DNA of 64,000 nucleotides from an uncultured Bacteroidota bacterium. Lineage in GTDB: Bacteria > Bacteroidota > Bacteroidia > Bacteroidales > UBA12077. A program made the translations under genes and the position numbers. The stretch lies in the NCBI GenBank assembly GCA_913055635.1, contig CAJXLK010000010.1:40300-104299 (forward strand), in the 5' to 3' direction. Positions 54,914 through 63,853 of the stretch are shown one piece after another (position 1 is the first letter of the stretch; every line of letters starts with the position of its first letter). The notes beneath the pieces are model-generated. The model was not told the DNA's origin. It was given only the letters and a program-made list of their open reading frames with translations, and did no database searches.

Positions 54914-56497
54914 ATGTCGGACATTAAACCCGGAGAGGTATCCAGAATATTAAAGGAACAGTTGAGCAGCGAGCAGACCTATTCAGAGCTGGAGGAGGTG
55001 GGTACGGTTTTGCAGGTGGGTGATGGGATTGCCCGCATATATGGTTTATCTCATGTGGAATACAACGAGTTGATTGAGTTTGACAGTGGCATCATGGGCA
55101 TTGCCCTGAACCTGGAGGCCGATAATGTAGGGGCTGTTTTACTGGGTTCCTCGGAAAAGGTTAAGGAAGGAGAGCGGGTTAAGCGCACCGGCCGCATTGC
55201 TTCGCTGGAGGCCGGAGAAGGCTTGTTGGGCCGGGTGGTCAACACCATTGGAGAGCCTGTAGACGGGAAGGGCGATATTGAGGGGACCACCTATGAGATG
55301 CCTTTGGAGCGGAAAGCCCCGGGTGTGATTTATCGTCAGCCCGTGAATGAGCCCATTCAGACGGGCATCAAGGCGATTGATGCAATGATTCCCATTGGCC
55401 GCGGTCAGCGGGAGTTGATCATCGGCGACCGCCAAACGGGTAAATCGGCCATTGCCATTGATACGATTATTAATCAGCGGGAGTTTTATGAGCAGGGCAA
55501 TCCGGTTTATTGTATTTATGTGGCCATAGGCCAGAAGAAGTCGACGGTGGCCAATGTGGCCAAGGTGCTGGAAGACTATGGCGCATTGGATTATACGGTC
55601 ATTGTATCGGCCACGGCAGCTGATCCGGCAGCCCTGCAATTCTATGCCCCTTTTGCCGGGGCAGCCATCGGAGAATATTTCAGGGATACCGGCCGTTCGG
55701 CCATGATTGTCTTTGATGACCTCTCGAAGCAGGCCGTGGCATACCGCGAAGTCTCACTTTTGCTCCGCAGGCCTCCCGGGCGGGAAGCCTACCCGGGTGA
55801 TGTTTTTTACCTGCACTCCAGGCTTCTGGAACGGGCGGCCAAGATCATTGAATCAAATGACATTGCCGGCCAGATGAATGACCTGCCTGAAAGCATCAAA
55901 CCCATGGTTAAAGGAGGTGGGTCCCTGACGGCTCTTCCCATTATTGAAACCCAGGCTGGTGACATCTCTGCCTATATCCCCACCAATGTGATATCGATCA
56001 CCGACGGACAGATCTTCCTGGATCCCGACCTGTTTAATGCCGGGGTACGCCCGGGCATCGACGTGGGTATCTCCGTTTCGCGTGTGGGCGGAAGTGCCCA
56101 GATTAAAGCCATGAAAAAGGTGGCCGGCACCATGAAGCTGGATCAGGCTGAATACAGGGAGCTGGAGGCTTTTGCCAAGTTTGGCTCTGATTTGGACAAG
56201 GCCACCCGCGAGGTGCTTAACAAAGGCGAACGCAACGTGGAGCTGCTGAAGCAGGGCCAGTACAAGCCCATGCCGGTCGAAAAACAAATTGCCATTATTT
56301 ATTGCGGAACCAAAGGATTGCTGCGCGATATACCTGTGACTAAGGTGCGCGATTTTGAGAAGGATTTTCTGGAAAAAATGGAGGTCGAGCATCAGGATAC
56401 CCTTAAAACCCTCAAAGAAGGCAAGCTAACCGAGGAGGCTACTCAGATCATTGAACAGGTGGCCCACGAGGTGGCCGATACTTACAGTGAACATTAA
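54914..56497 (+). CDS. atpA: F-type ATP synthase subunit alpha
   Basis: 527 residues. Nucleotide-binding, non-catalytic subunit of F1: P-loop [19 protein letters not shown], Walker-B region [49 protein letters not shown] and the alpha signature [18 protein letters not shown] segment ([27 protein letters not shown]). It is separated from atpH by an octamer repeat array and an AT-rich spacer, so a second promoter within the operon is possible. ATG start at 54914. Confidence 0.98.
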   Translation: MSDIKPGEVSRILKEQLSSEQTYSELEEVGTVLQVGDGIARIYGLSHVEYNELIEFDSGIMGIALNLEADNVGAVLLGSSEKVKEGERVKRTGRIASLEAGEGLLGRVVNTIGEPVDGKGDIEGTTYEMPLERKAPGVIYRQPVNEPIQTGIKAIDAMIPIGRGQRELIIGDRQTGKSAIAIDTIINQREFYEQGNPVYCIYVAIGQKKSTVANVAKVLEDYGALDYTVIVSATAADPAALQFYAPFAGAAIGEYFRDTGRSAMIVFDDLSKQAVAYREVSLLLRRPPGREAYPGDVFYLHSRLLERAAKIIESNDIAGQMNDLPESIKPMVKGGGSLTALPIIETQAGDISAYIPTNVISITDGQIFLDPDLFNAGVRPGIDVGISVSRVGGSAQIKAMKKVAGTMKLDQAEYRELEAFAKFGSDLDKATREVLNKGERNVELLKQGQYKPMPVEKQIAIIYCGTKGLLRDIPVTKVRDFEKDFLEKMEVEHQDTLKTLKEGKLTEEATQIIEQVAHEVADTYSEH

Positions 56498-56513
56498 TTA
56501 AAACGTTTGTCCT

Positions 56514-57434
56514 ATGAGCAGCCTGAAGGAGATCAGAACCCGGATCAACTCGGTGAAGTCGACCCGGAAAATTACCAGTGCCATGAAGATGGTGGCTGCC
56601 GCCAAGCTGAAAAAAGCCCAGGATGCGGTGTTGAATCTGCGCCCCTATGACCAGAAGTTGCATGAGGTGTTGGTGGACGTGGCCCGCAGCATTGAATCAG
56701 AAGGCTTTGAAAGTGAATACATCAAACAAAACGGCTCGGACGACAAAGTGCTGTTGATCCTGATCACCTCCAACAAGGGTTTATGCGGGGCTTTTAATTC
56801 CAACATCATCAAAAAGGGCCTCGACCTGGCCGGGGGTAAATATTACAGCCAGTGGAAGGCAGGCAATCTCTCATTTTATACCATTGGAAGAAAAGGCACG
56901 GAATTTTTCCGCTCCAAAGGCTATCCCCTTTACGGGTCCAACGACGACCTGCTCGAGGATACTTCCTTTGCCAAGGCCCAGCCGGTAGTGAAGGCCATTA
57001 AAGCCGCTTTTATCAACCACGAGTTTGATAAAGTGGAACTGGTGTATAATAAATTTAAGAATGCAGCAGTTCAAATATTAACCGTCGATCAGTTTCTGCC
57101 CATCGATCTGGAACTGGAAAGAGAAGAGGAAGAGAGCGACCAGGAGGGCCAGGCTCATGGTAAAACCGAACAGTATAATTATATTTATGAACCGAGCCGG
57201 GAGGATATTGTTCGGGAACTGATTCCGGCCTCCCTGAGAACCCAGTTCTATGAGGCGTTGCTGGAATCACTGGCGGCCGAGCATGGGGCGAGAATGACCG
57301 CCATGCATAAAGCAACCGATAATGCCACCGATTTGATCAAAGACCTTCAATTAACTTACAATAAAGCCAGACAGGCTGCCATCACCAATGAGATCAATGA
57401 AGTGGTTTCGGGTGCTGAGGCCTTGAAGCAGTAG
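56514..57434 (+). CDS. atpG: F-type ATP synthase subunit gamma
   Basis: 306 residues. N-terminal coiled-coil start SSLKEIRTRINSVKSTRKITSAMKMVAAAKLKKAQ and C-terminal ARMTAMHKATDNATDLIKDLQLTYNKARQAAITNEINEVVSGAEAL are diagnostic of the rotor shaft. A ~20-residue acidic insertion (REEEESDQEGQAHGKTEQYN) before the C-terminal part is typical of Bacteroidota gamma. It completes the Fo/F1 cluster; no ATPase genes follow. 16 bases after atpA. ATG start at 56514. Confidence 0.97.
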   Translation: MSSLKEIRTRINSVKSTRKITSAMKMVAAAKLKKAQDAVLNLRPYDQKLHEVLVDVARSIESEGFESEYIKQNGSDDKVLLILITSNKGLCGAFNSNIIKKGLDLAGGKYYSQWKAGNLSFYTIGRKGTEFFRSKGYPLYGSNDDLLEDTSFAKAQPVVKAIKAAFINHEFDKVELVYNKFKNAAVQILTVDQFLPIDLELEREEEESDQEGQAHGKTEQYNYIYEPSREDIVRELIPASLRTQFYEALLESLAAEHGARMTAMHKATDNATDLIKDLQLTYNKARQAAITNEINEVVSGAEALKQ

Positions 57435-57598
57435 CTTTTGTATCCCTTGCTCGAATAAACGACCTTGGTTAAACGCTAAATGCTGGTTGCTTTTGATGAA
57501 AAGTGGTCCTATCAAATCAATGATGTTGAAAGGGCATTGTTGCTTAAATGGCCAACCAGCTTTAGAATACAGGCACGACCTTTAATTTCGGTTTACCA

Positions 57599-58240
57599 AT
57601 GAGTGGGCATATATTCGACCTGATCCGGGAGGGCGAAAATGAGTATCTTGACTTTAAGCACTCCATCACTGATTCACGGAAAATCGCCCGTTCTTTAGTG
57701 GCCTTTGCCAATACTAATGGAGGCAAGCTTTTGGTGGGCGTACGTGATAACGGTGGCATTTCCGGGGTCAAAAGCGACGAAGAATATTACATGGTTGAGG
57801 CAGCAGCCCATCTTTACTGTAACCCCGAAATGACCTTTTCCACCGAGACCCACAACATTAAGGGTAAAACCGTTTTGGAGATCACCATTCCAAAAAGTTT
57901 TCAAAATACCTATTACGCACGTGACAAAGACAATAAGTGGAAGGTATACATCCGGGTGAAAGACCAGAATCTGTTGGCCAACCGGGTGCTGATTAAGGCC
58001 TGGAAACAAAAGCAGAAGAAAAAGGGAACATTCGTGCGGTATACCGATAAGGAGAAGCTCCTGTTGGATTATTTGTCAGACAACCACTACATCACTTTCT
58101 CAAAATTCCGTAAAATTGCCCGGATTTCCCCGTTTAAAGCCGAACGCATTTTAATTAACATGCTGGTCCTGAACCTGATCGACATTGTCTTCACCGAAAA
58201 CCTCACTTACTATACCCTGAAGCAGGAATCAGCCGTTTGA
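57599..58240 (+). CDS. AlbA_2 (Schlafen-type) domain protein with C-terminal winged helix
   Basis: 213 residues. N-terminal Schlafen AlbA_2 domain: LIREGENEYLDFKHSITDSRKIARSLVAFANTNGGKLLVGVRDNGGISGVKSDEE, with the E..DFK and ANTNGG..L.GV.DNG motifs, followed by a beta-rich domain and a winged-helix-like C-terminus (EKLLLDYLSDNHYITFSKFRKIARISPFKAERILINMLVLNLIDI). Such proteins are DNA- or RNA-binding regulators, often near mobile or defence loci, but nothing around this one suggests that. It lacks the large C-terminal ATPase part of longer members. Downstream of atpG and probably independent (165-base gap). Confidence 0.85.
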   Translation: MSGHIFDLIREGENEYLDFKHSITDSRKIARSLVAFANTNGGKLLVGVRDNGGISGVKSDEEYYMVEAAAHLYCNPEMTFSTETHNIKGKTVLEITIPKSFQNTYYARDKDNKWKVYIRVKDQNLLANRVLIKAWKQKQKKKGTFVRYTDKEKLLLDYLSDNHYITFSKFRKIARISPFKAERILINMLVLNLIDIVFTENLTYYTLKQESAV

Positions 58241-58656
58241 TTCATTCCCGCCCTGGCCAATATCTCAGGGTTGGCCGCAATGGTACAGATCATCTTCATG
58301 AAGGGGGTCAGCTGCCACCTCCCTTTGCGCCGCTGTAACATGTTTACCGGGACGGAAAAAACGTGCCAGCATGCCCTTTAATTCAGGTTAAAGGCTGTAT
58401 GTTGGTTGATTTTGGTGAAGCTGCTATTAAATTTTAAAGCTCCTCTCTTCTTAAGGGATTATCTGTCACGGCTGGTTTTTATGGTGGTGTGGTTTATCTC
58501 TTTGACTTTTGTGTATTTGGCGACAATAATTTGACCTATAAAAATGTTTATATATGTTAAAATTTATTAAAATGGTTCAAAATTTGTTTTAATATTTATC
58601 AGTAATTTATACTTTTACGATCAAAGAATTTATTACCCTAAAACCCCAAAATTTTT
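58241..58656. other. Intergenic region with candidate promoter of the TPR gene
   Basis: 416 bases, AT-rich on the right. A candidate promoter lies at 58587-58617: TTTT, exactly 19 bases, TACTTTTA, one mismatch in each element from the Bacteroidetes consensus. The rest shows no gene. Confidence 0.45.
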
Positions 58657-59658
58657 ATGGTCATGGATTGGAAATTAAAACCCGCTTCGGTCTTGTTGGT
58701 GGGATTGTTGGTCCTAGGAATGTCTTCGGCCATCAATGGACAAGATTTGAACGAAGCCAAGCGAGCGATCAAAAAAGGCGATCAGGAAAAGCGCGCCGAA
58801 AATTATGTAGAAGCCATTTCTGCTTTTCAAAAGTGCGTTGATATCACCACCCAATTGAGCAGTGATGAGCCCGGTGTATCAGAGCTGAAGCTGGCCGCAC
58901 AGAAGAAAGTCACCAAGTCGCATTTGGATTACGCCAATGAGCTGCTCAAGCAGGAAAAGCATGATGAGGCGTTGAAGCATTACAAGAAGACCGTTGAGCT
59001 TGCAGATAAATACAACCAGCAGAGTTACGGTGAGAAGGCGCGCAACAACATCCCCCAGGTTTATTATGCCAAAGGCCGCAACCATGCCTCGGAGGATAAA
59101 TATGAGGAAGCCATCGAGTTGTTCAACAAAGCGATAGAGGGTGATCCCGATTATGGCTGGGCTTATATCCGCAAGGCACAGGCTTATCGGCAGATGGAGC
59201 AGCCCGATCAGATGGAAAAGGCTGTAGCCGAGGCTGTTGCCATTGGCAAAAAAACGGATCAGCCCAATATCGTATCGACATCCAACACGTTGGCTTATCG
59301 ATATTTTTACAATCATGGTGCCAAAGCCCTAAAGGCCAAGAAATATGAGGCTGCCATCCCTTATTTGGAAAAAGCCACCAAATACAATGGCAGTGAAAAG
59401 TTGCACCATTACCTGGCCCTCAGCTATGGGCAGGTTGGCAATTTTGACAAGGCCATTGAACAGGAAAAGATGGTGATCGACTCGAAGAAAGGCAGCGCTT
59501 CGAACGAGGAGTTGGCCAAATATTACTATACCCTGGGCAGCTATTATGAGAAGGCCGGTCAAAAGGCCAATGCCTGCGATGCTTATAAGAATGCTAAATA
59601 CGGTGATTACAAACCCAACGCCGAGTACAAGATCAAACACACCCTGAAGTGTCAGTAA
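58657..59658 (+). CDS. Exported tetratricopeptide-repeat protein
   Basis: 333 residues. Signal peptide MVMDWKLKPASVLLVGLLVLGMSSAINGQ (ATG 58657, or ATG 58663), then about six TPR units, e.g. ENYVEAISAFQKCVDI, EKHDEALKHYKKTVEL, DKYEEAIELFNKAIEGDPDYGWAYIRKAQAY, KKYEAAIPYLEKATKYN and GNFDKAIEQEKMVIDS. It ends with KTACDAYKNAKYGDYKPNAEYKIKHTLKCQ-like sequence. No catalytic domain, so a periplasmic protein-binding scaffold is likely; the partner is unknown. It has its own promoter candidate and a terminator. Confidence 0.85.
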   Translation: MVMDWKLKPASVLLVGLLVLGMSSAINGQDLNEAKRAIKKGDQEKRAENYVEAISAFQKCVDITTQLSSDEPGVSELKLAAQKKVTKSHLDYANELLKQEKHDEALKHYKKTVELADKYNQQSYGEKARNNIPQVYYAKGRNHASEDKYEEAIELFNKAIEGDPDYGWAYIRKAQAYRQMEQPDQMEKAVAEAVAIGKKTDQPNIVSTSNTLAYRYFYNHGAKALKAKKYEAAIPYLEKATKYNGSEKLHHYLALSYGQVGNFDKAIEQEKMVIDSKKGSASNEELAKYYYTLGSYYEKAGQKANACDAYKNAKYGDYKPNAEYKIKHTLKCQ

Positions 59659-59690
59659 TAAGGCGTTGAGGTCATTTTAGAAGAAAAACG

Positions 59691-59725
59691 AAAAGCGTTC
59701 TGGTTACCGCCAGGGCGCTTTTTTT
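59691..59725 (+). terminator. Rho-independent terminator of the TPR gene
   Basis: AAAAGCGTTCTGG, loop TTACCG, CCAGGGCGCTTTT then more T residues. The stem is continuous if two G-U pairs are allowed. Confidence 0.85.
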
Positions 59726-59797
59726 AATGATAGAATGATTAAATATTTTCTCATTCACGCATTTAAGCATTCAAGCAGTTCCACATTCATTCATTGT
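59726..59797. repeat. Octamer array that changes orientation, containing the ABC-ATPase stop codon
   Basis: Starts with two AATGNNNN octamers (AATGATAG, AATGATTA). After AATATTTT it switches to NNCATTNN units in strict 8-base register (CTCATTCA, CGCATTTA, AGCATTCA, AGCAGTTC, CACATTCA, TTCATTGT), the complementary orientation. The minus-strand stop TGA (59787-59789) of the ABC-class ATPase lies inside it. Same family as 54732-54819. Confidence 0.85.
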
Positions 59798-61514
59798 TTC
59801 CCTTCACCTCCAGCGACCTGAGTCTGTTCAGGGCCGCGGCCAGCTCAAAGCGCCTAAACATGGCGTAATTGCCACTTTTGGGGTTGCCGATGGCATTCAG
59901 CCCTTTTTCTTCGATGTCGGTGAATATCTGGTCAAGGATTTGCGACAGCGAACGCCGGCCGTCCATGTATTTGCGGGCGTATTCGAGGGCTTCGCCGATG
60001 GCGTTGGTTTGGCTGGCATCGGTGAGTTGTTCCACTGAGCTCAGGTCGATGGTAAAGGTACCAAACTGGATGGCCTGTTTGTGCAAGGTTTTGATTTTTT
60101 TGGGTTTTTTCCCTTTACCAGGTTGGATGCTTTGGGACAGGGGCGCCCGGGGTCTAACCTGCCCAAAATGTTCGCCGCCTTCGGCGGCACGTTTGCTTTG
60201 GAATTGCTGGATGATGGATTTGGCCTGATCGGTTAGGTCTTCGGGCCGGTAATTGTTCATGCCGATCACCTGGTCGGCCACTTCAAAGTAATCGCCTGAC
60301 CCGCCCATAACCAGGATGGTGGATATGCCCAGGTCCTGGTAGAGTTGGCGGACTTTATCGATGAACGGGGTGATGGGTTCCTCGTTTTTGTGAATGAGTT
60401 GTTGCATACGCTGGTCGCGTATCATGAAGTTGGTGGCGGAGGTGTCTTCATCGATCATCAGCATGCGGGCCTGTGTTTCGATGGCCTCGACGATATTAGC
60501 GGCCTGGGAGGTGCTGCCACTGGCATCGTCGGTGGAAAAATCGGTGGTGGTTTTGCCCAGGGGCAGGTTGTTGATGAAAGGCGATATGTCTACTTTTTCT
60601 ATTCTTCGCCCGTCTTCCGAGCGGATTTTAACGGCCGCCGGCTCGCTTACCACCAGTTCCCGGCCATCGCCTGGTATGTGGTTGTATATGCCTTGTTCGA
60701 TGGCGTTGAGCAGGGTGGATTTACCGTGGAAGCCCCCTCCCACGATCAGTGTGATGCCCCGGGGAATTCCCATTCCCCTGACGGTGCCCTGGTTGGGTAG
60801 GTCCAGTTCCCATCTTGTGGATTGGGGGCTTTGGAAGGGGATGACTTCCTGCCGGGGCATGGGACGCGGATCGATGCCGCTTTTACGGGGCAGGATCGAC
60901 TGGTCGGCGATAAATGCCACCAGCCCGCTGTCGCGCAGTATATTCCGGGCGGCATCGGTGTCTTCACTGGTTTTATAATGCTTTTCCAGGGCTTTTTTGT
61001 CGATATGGTCATAAATGAGTGCATCATTGACCAGGGCGGGGATCTCTTCAAAGAAGAGGCTTTGGGCCTGGCGGCCGGCAATTTTACGGCCAAAGGCCGG
61101 CAACCCTACGGTAAAGCGAACCTCTATGTATTGGGTGTCGATAAAGGCCGAGGTGCGTTCCAGAATTTCCTGGCCGGGCCGGTCAATGCCGACGCGTCCG
61201 CTTTTACCCGAACCCCGGCTTCCCCTGGAATAACGGCCAATGGCCTCGTCGAAACACCGGGTGATGAAATCGCGGGTGGCTACCTCCCGGCTCTTGTTTT
61301 CAAAGGTATGTTGCGGAAACCCGGCATTGTCCTGGGTCAGCTGTACCCTGACCCTGGAAGGCGCCGCAAACGGGTCGCCCTGTACATAGTCAATGTGAAG
61401 GGTATAACCCTCTTCCTCGAATTCATAACTGCCCTGTAGGTCCTTATAGGCTTTGTAACCTTTCCCGTCAATGCGGGAGAGGGTCTGGTTGAGTTCGTTG
61501 GCTGTTCGCATCAT
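59787..61514 (-). CDS. ABC-class ATPase (ABC_ATPase / DUF2813-like family)
   Basis: 575 residues of the predicted ABC-class ATPase family, distinct from transporter ATPases. Walker A GGGFHGKST at 259-267 in TLIVGGGFHGKSTLLNAIEQGIYNHIPGDGREL, the ABC-like signature SGSTSQ near 330-334, and Walker B ARMLMIDEDTSATNFM near 347-362. The first 250 residues are the family-specific N-terminal domain (YVQGDPFAAPSRVRVQL). There is no membrane domain and no transporter gene nearby. Function is unknown, often guessed to be nucleic-acid related. Convergent with the TPR gene. The last residues merge with an octamer repeat array. ATG start at 61514 or 61511. Confidence 0.9.
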   Translation of the reverse strand: MMRTANELNQTLSRIDGKGYKAYKDLQGSYEFEEEGYTLHIDYVQGDPFAAPSRVRVQLTQDNAGFPQHTFENKSREVATRDFITRCFDEAIGRYSRGSRGSGKSGRVGIDRPGQEILERTSAFIDTQYIEVRFTVGLPAFGRKIAGRQAQSLFFEEIPALVNDALIYDHIDKKALEKHYKTSEDTDAARNILRDSGLVAFIADQSILPRKSGIDPRPMPRQEVIPFQSPQSTRWELDLPNQGTVRGMGIPRGITLIVGGGFHGKSTLLNAIEQGIYNHIPGDGRELVVSEPAAVKIRSEDGRRIEKVDISPFINNLPLGKTTTDFSTDDASGSTSQAANIVEAIETQARMLMIDEDTSATNFMIRDQRMQQLIHKNEEPITPFIDKVRQLYQDLGISTILVMGGSGDYFEVADQVIGMNNYRPEDLTDQAKSIIQQFQSKRAAEGGEHFGQVRPRAPLSQSIQPGKGKKPKKIKTLHKQAIQFGTFTIDLSSVEQLTDASQTNAIGEALEYARKYMDGRRSLSQILDQIFTDIEEKGLNAIGNPKSGNYAMFRRFELAAALNRLRSLEVKGNNE

Positions 61515-61818
61515 TTGTATTTTTCCATTTTTTTAATTCACCCTATCCTTGATGGATGTCTTTTTATAACCCCCTAGTATATATAAATTGTGGAAAATTC
61601 AAAATGGAACCCGCATGAATTGTTTTTACCCCGGATAATGTATCACTCTTATTATGCTGCTTTAAAGGAGGTTATACTTATTTGACGGACAAAAGATATA
61701 CAGGCATACTATAGCTCGATGAATAATTTTGTTAAATTTGAAAAGCAAATGACAAGGCAGCGCCTTTGAAGGTTTAACCAACTTATCGGCTACTTATTAT
61801 TCCTGCAATTAAGTTTAT
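61515..61818. other. Divergent intergenic region with a -7 element
   Basis: 304 bases between the ABC-class ATPase and the sulfotransferase. A -7 element TAAATTTG lies at 61733-61740 (plus strand), with a leader of about 75 bases. ATGGAACCCGCATG near 61603 is the reverse complement of the ATGCGGGTTCC motif of the 25.5-25.8 kb repeats. No gene seen. Confidence 0.45.
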
Positions 61819-62712
61819 ATGGATTTTCAATCCCTCAAATCAATTCAACTTGATGACATATACTGGCTCATGAAATTTGGCCGGCCCAAAAGGAAGGGTA
61901 CCATTTATGATTTGAGACAGGCTTGTTTCACCAATATAAGGGCACCGGTGTTTTTTCTGTCCACTGGGCGTTGCGGTACGCAATGGTTCTCCCGTCTTTT
62001 AAGCAAGGATCGGTCATTAAAAGTGCTTCATGCTCCCCAACCTTCCCTGGCCTGTCAAGGGCGGTTGGCCTATGAAAGGTTGCAGCAGAATGCCACTGCA
62101 AAGGAGAAAGCCCTTATCCGTGAAATATACCTGAGCGGGCGCGAAACCCATTTAAGGTATGCCTATAAGTGTTCGAAAAAGCTTGTTGAGACCAATAATT
62201 ACATAACCTTTTTTGCGCCGGTATTGAAGGAATTATTTCCCCATGCCAAATTTATTCATATACATCGACATCCCGGTGAATTTGTCCGTTCCGGCATCAA
62301 CCGCGGGTATTATACCGCGGTAAGGAAAGACGATATGAAGCGAATCCTGCCTTTGTTTGGTGAAGACAGGGAAAAATGGCCGGATTATTCACAGATCCGG
62401 AAAATAAGTTGGCTATGGAGGGCAACCAATGAATTTGTTGAAGATTTTAAGGCCCATCTTGATAACGAGCGGATTCTTACCATTGATTTTAACGCCTTGA
62501 CTCCGGAGAGGGTTTATGAAACGGCAAGATTTATTGGGGCCGGCATAACTTTAGCCTCTATTCGCAGAGATTTTTATAAAAAGGTAAATAGACAAAAAAC
62601 CACCATCAAATCGCCTTTTGATCAATGGGATCAAATGGAAAAGCAGGAAGTTCTTTCGATGGCAGGGGATTTGGCTCATAAATACGGATACAAGATAATG
62701 CAGAAATCATGA
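61819..62712 (+). CDS. PAPS-dependent sulfotransferase family protein
   Basis: 297 residues. The 5'-phosphosulfate-binding loop reads APVFFLSTGRCGTQWFSRLL (residues 42-60), and the 3'-phosphate site AKFIHIHRHPGEFVRSGINRGYY has the conserved Arg/Ser. Members transfer sulfate from PAPS to sugars, lipids or peptides in the cytoplasm. Its 3' end overlaps the following glycosyltransferase by 4 bases (ATGA), and a second sulfotransferase-like gene starts just after that, so the locus probably builds a sulfated glycan or capsule; that is inference. ATG start at 61819. Confidence 0.85.
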   Translation: MDFQSLKSIQLDDIYWLMKFGRPKRKGTIYDLRQACFTNIRAPVFFLSTGRCGTQWFSRLLSKDRSLKVLHAPQPSLACQGRLAYERLQQNATAKEKALIREIYLSGRETHLRYAYKCSKKLVETNNYITFFAPVLKELFPHAKFIHIHRHPGEFVRSGINRGYYTAVRKDDMKRILPLFGEDREKWPDYSQIRKISWLWRATNEFVEDFKAHLDNERILTIDFNALTPERVYETARFIGAGITLASIRRDFYKKVNRQKTTIKSPFDQWDQMEKQEVLSMAGDLAHKYGYKIMQKS

Positions 62713-63848
62713 AAGTTGCTATTATTCAAGACAGAATCATACCGGGTGGTCGGATGGTGGTGATCAATGAAGTGATTGCCGCCCTGAATGAAATGGGGAT
62801 CGTGCCGGATATTTTGACTTTTCATATGAGTCTCTCCCGTGCTGACATTCAGAAGAAATATCAAAAGGAGGTGGATTTTAAGGTCAGGCCTTTGGGGTGG
62901 AATATTTTTCATAAATTACCGGAGATCAACAAATTATGGTTTAATTTGCTGACTCGTTGGTATGGGCGTAGGTATGATTTGCTAATCAACAGCAACAATA
63001 CGGAATGTATGCTGACTTCCCGCCGGCAGGTGATTTCTTATGTCCATTATCCGCGTTTGGATCGGTTGAGAAAAAATATGACCCTACATGTCGGTGAAAA
63101 GAAAGATGACAGACAGTGGAGTGCACGTTTTGCTGAGAAGTTTGATCATGTGGTAAGTCGGTTTCTTTACCGGTTTTGCTCTGCCGGCGACAACATCCAT
63201 TACATTGCCAATTCCTGTTTTACCAGGCAGGCACTGCTGGCCAATTTTAACCTTGAGCCATCCCAGGTGCAGGTGATTTATCCACCGGTGGATATGGAGG
63301 CGTTTGATCTGAAGGGGCAAAAGAAACCACAGGTAGCCACCATTGGGCGGTTTTCTTCAGCAAAAAGACAGCTTGAGCAGATAGAAATTGCAGCGCGTTT
63401 GCCGGAGTTGCATTTTGCGATTATGGGATTTGCCGGGAAGGGCAACAGCTATTTTGAGAAATGCAAGGCTTACATTGATTCGCATCAAATTGGTAATGTA
63501 ACGCTTTATCCGGATTTATCTTTTTCTGCCATGGTGAAACAACTGGAGGCATCGAAGTTTTTCCTTCATACGACCCGCAATGAACCCTTTGGCATCACTA
63601 CTGTTCAGGGAATAGCAGCAGGTTGCATCCCGGTCACCCACAATTCAGGGGGGCAAAAAGAAATTGTTTTCCCGGAGGAATTGCGGTTTGACAATAAACA
63701 GGAAGCGGTTGAAATATTTAAAAGATTGATCGGGCAGGATCTTCAAAGCATTTATGCTCAGCTGGCTGCCCATATCCGAAATTATACAACCAAGCGTTTC
63801 AGGCAGGGATTCAGTGAGTTGATAGAGTATCGTAACCCTAATAATTAA
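62709..63848 (+). CDS. Glycosyltransferase, GT4-like
   Basis: 379 residues of GT-B fold. N-terminal MKVAIIQDRIIPGGRMVVINEVIAALNEMG; C-terminal GT4 donor site KPQVATIGRFSSAKRQLEQIEIAARLPELHFAIMGFAG and the E-x7-E segment FFLHTTRNEPFGITTVQGIAAGCIPVTHNSGGQKEIV. The layout resembles ALG11-type mannosyltransferases. A surface-polysaccharide role is suggested by the flanking sulfotransferase genes. It overlaps the upstream stop by 4 bases, indicating translational coupling. ATG start at 62709. Confidence 0.88.
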   Translation: MKVAIIQDRIIPGGRMVVINEVIAALNEMGIVPDILTFHMSLSRADIQKKYQKEVDFKVRPLGWNIFHKLPEINKLWFNLLTRWYGRRYDLLINSNNTECMLTSRRQVISYVHYPRLDRLRKNMTLHVGEKKDDRQWSARFAEKFDHVVSRFLYRFCSAGDNIHYIANSCFTRQALLANFNLEPSQVQVIYPPVDMEAFDLKGQKKPQVATIGRFSSAKRQLEQIEIAARLPELHFAIMGFAGKGNSYFEKCKAYIDSHQIGNVTLYPDLSFSAMVKQLEASKFFLHTTRNEPFGITTVQGIAAGCIPVTHNSGGQKEIVFPEELRFDNKQEAVEIFKRLIGQDLQSIYAQLAAHIRNYTTKRFRQGFSELIEYRNPNN

Positions 63849-63853
63849 TTTTT

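Noticed and set aside
57599..58240. A defence-system component (AlbA/Schlafen proteins are sometimes found in defence islands)
   Set aside because: No nuclease, helicase, toxin or mobile-element gene surrounds it; the neighbours are ATP synthase and a TPR protein.
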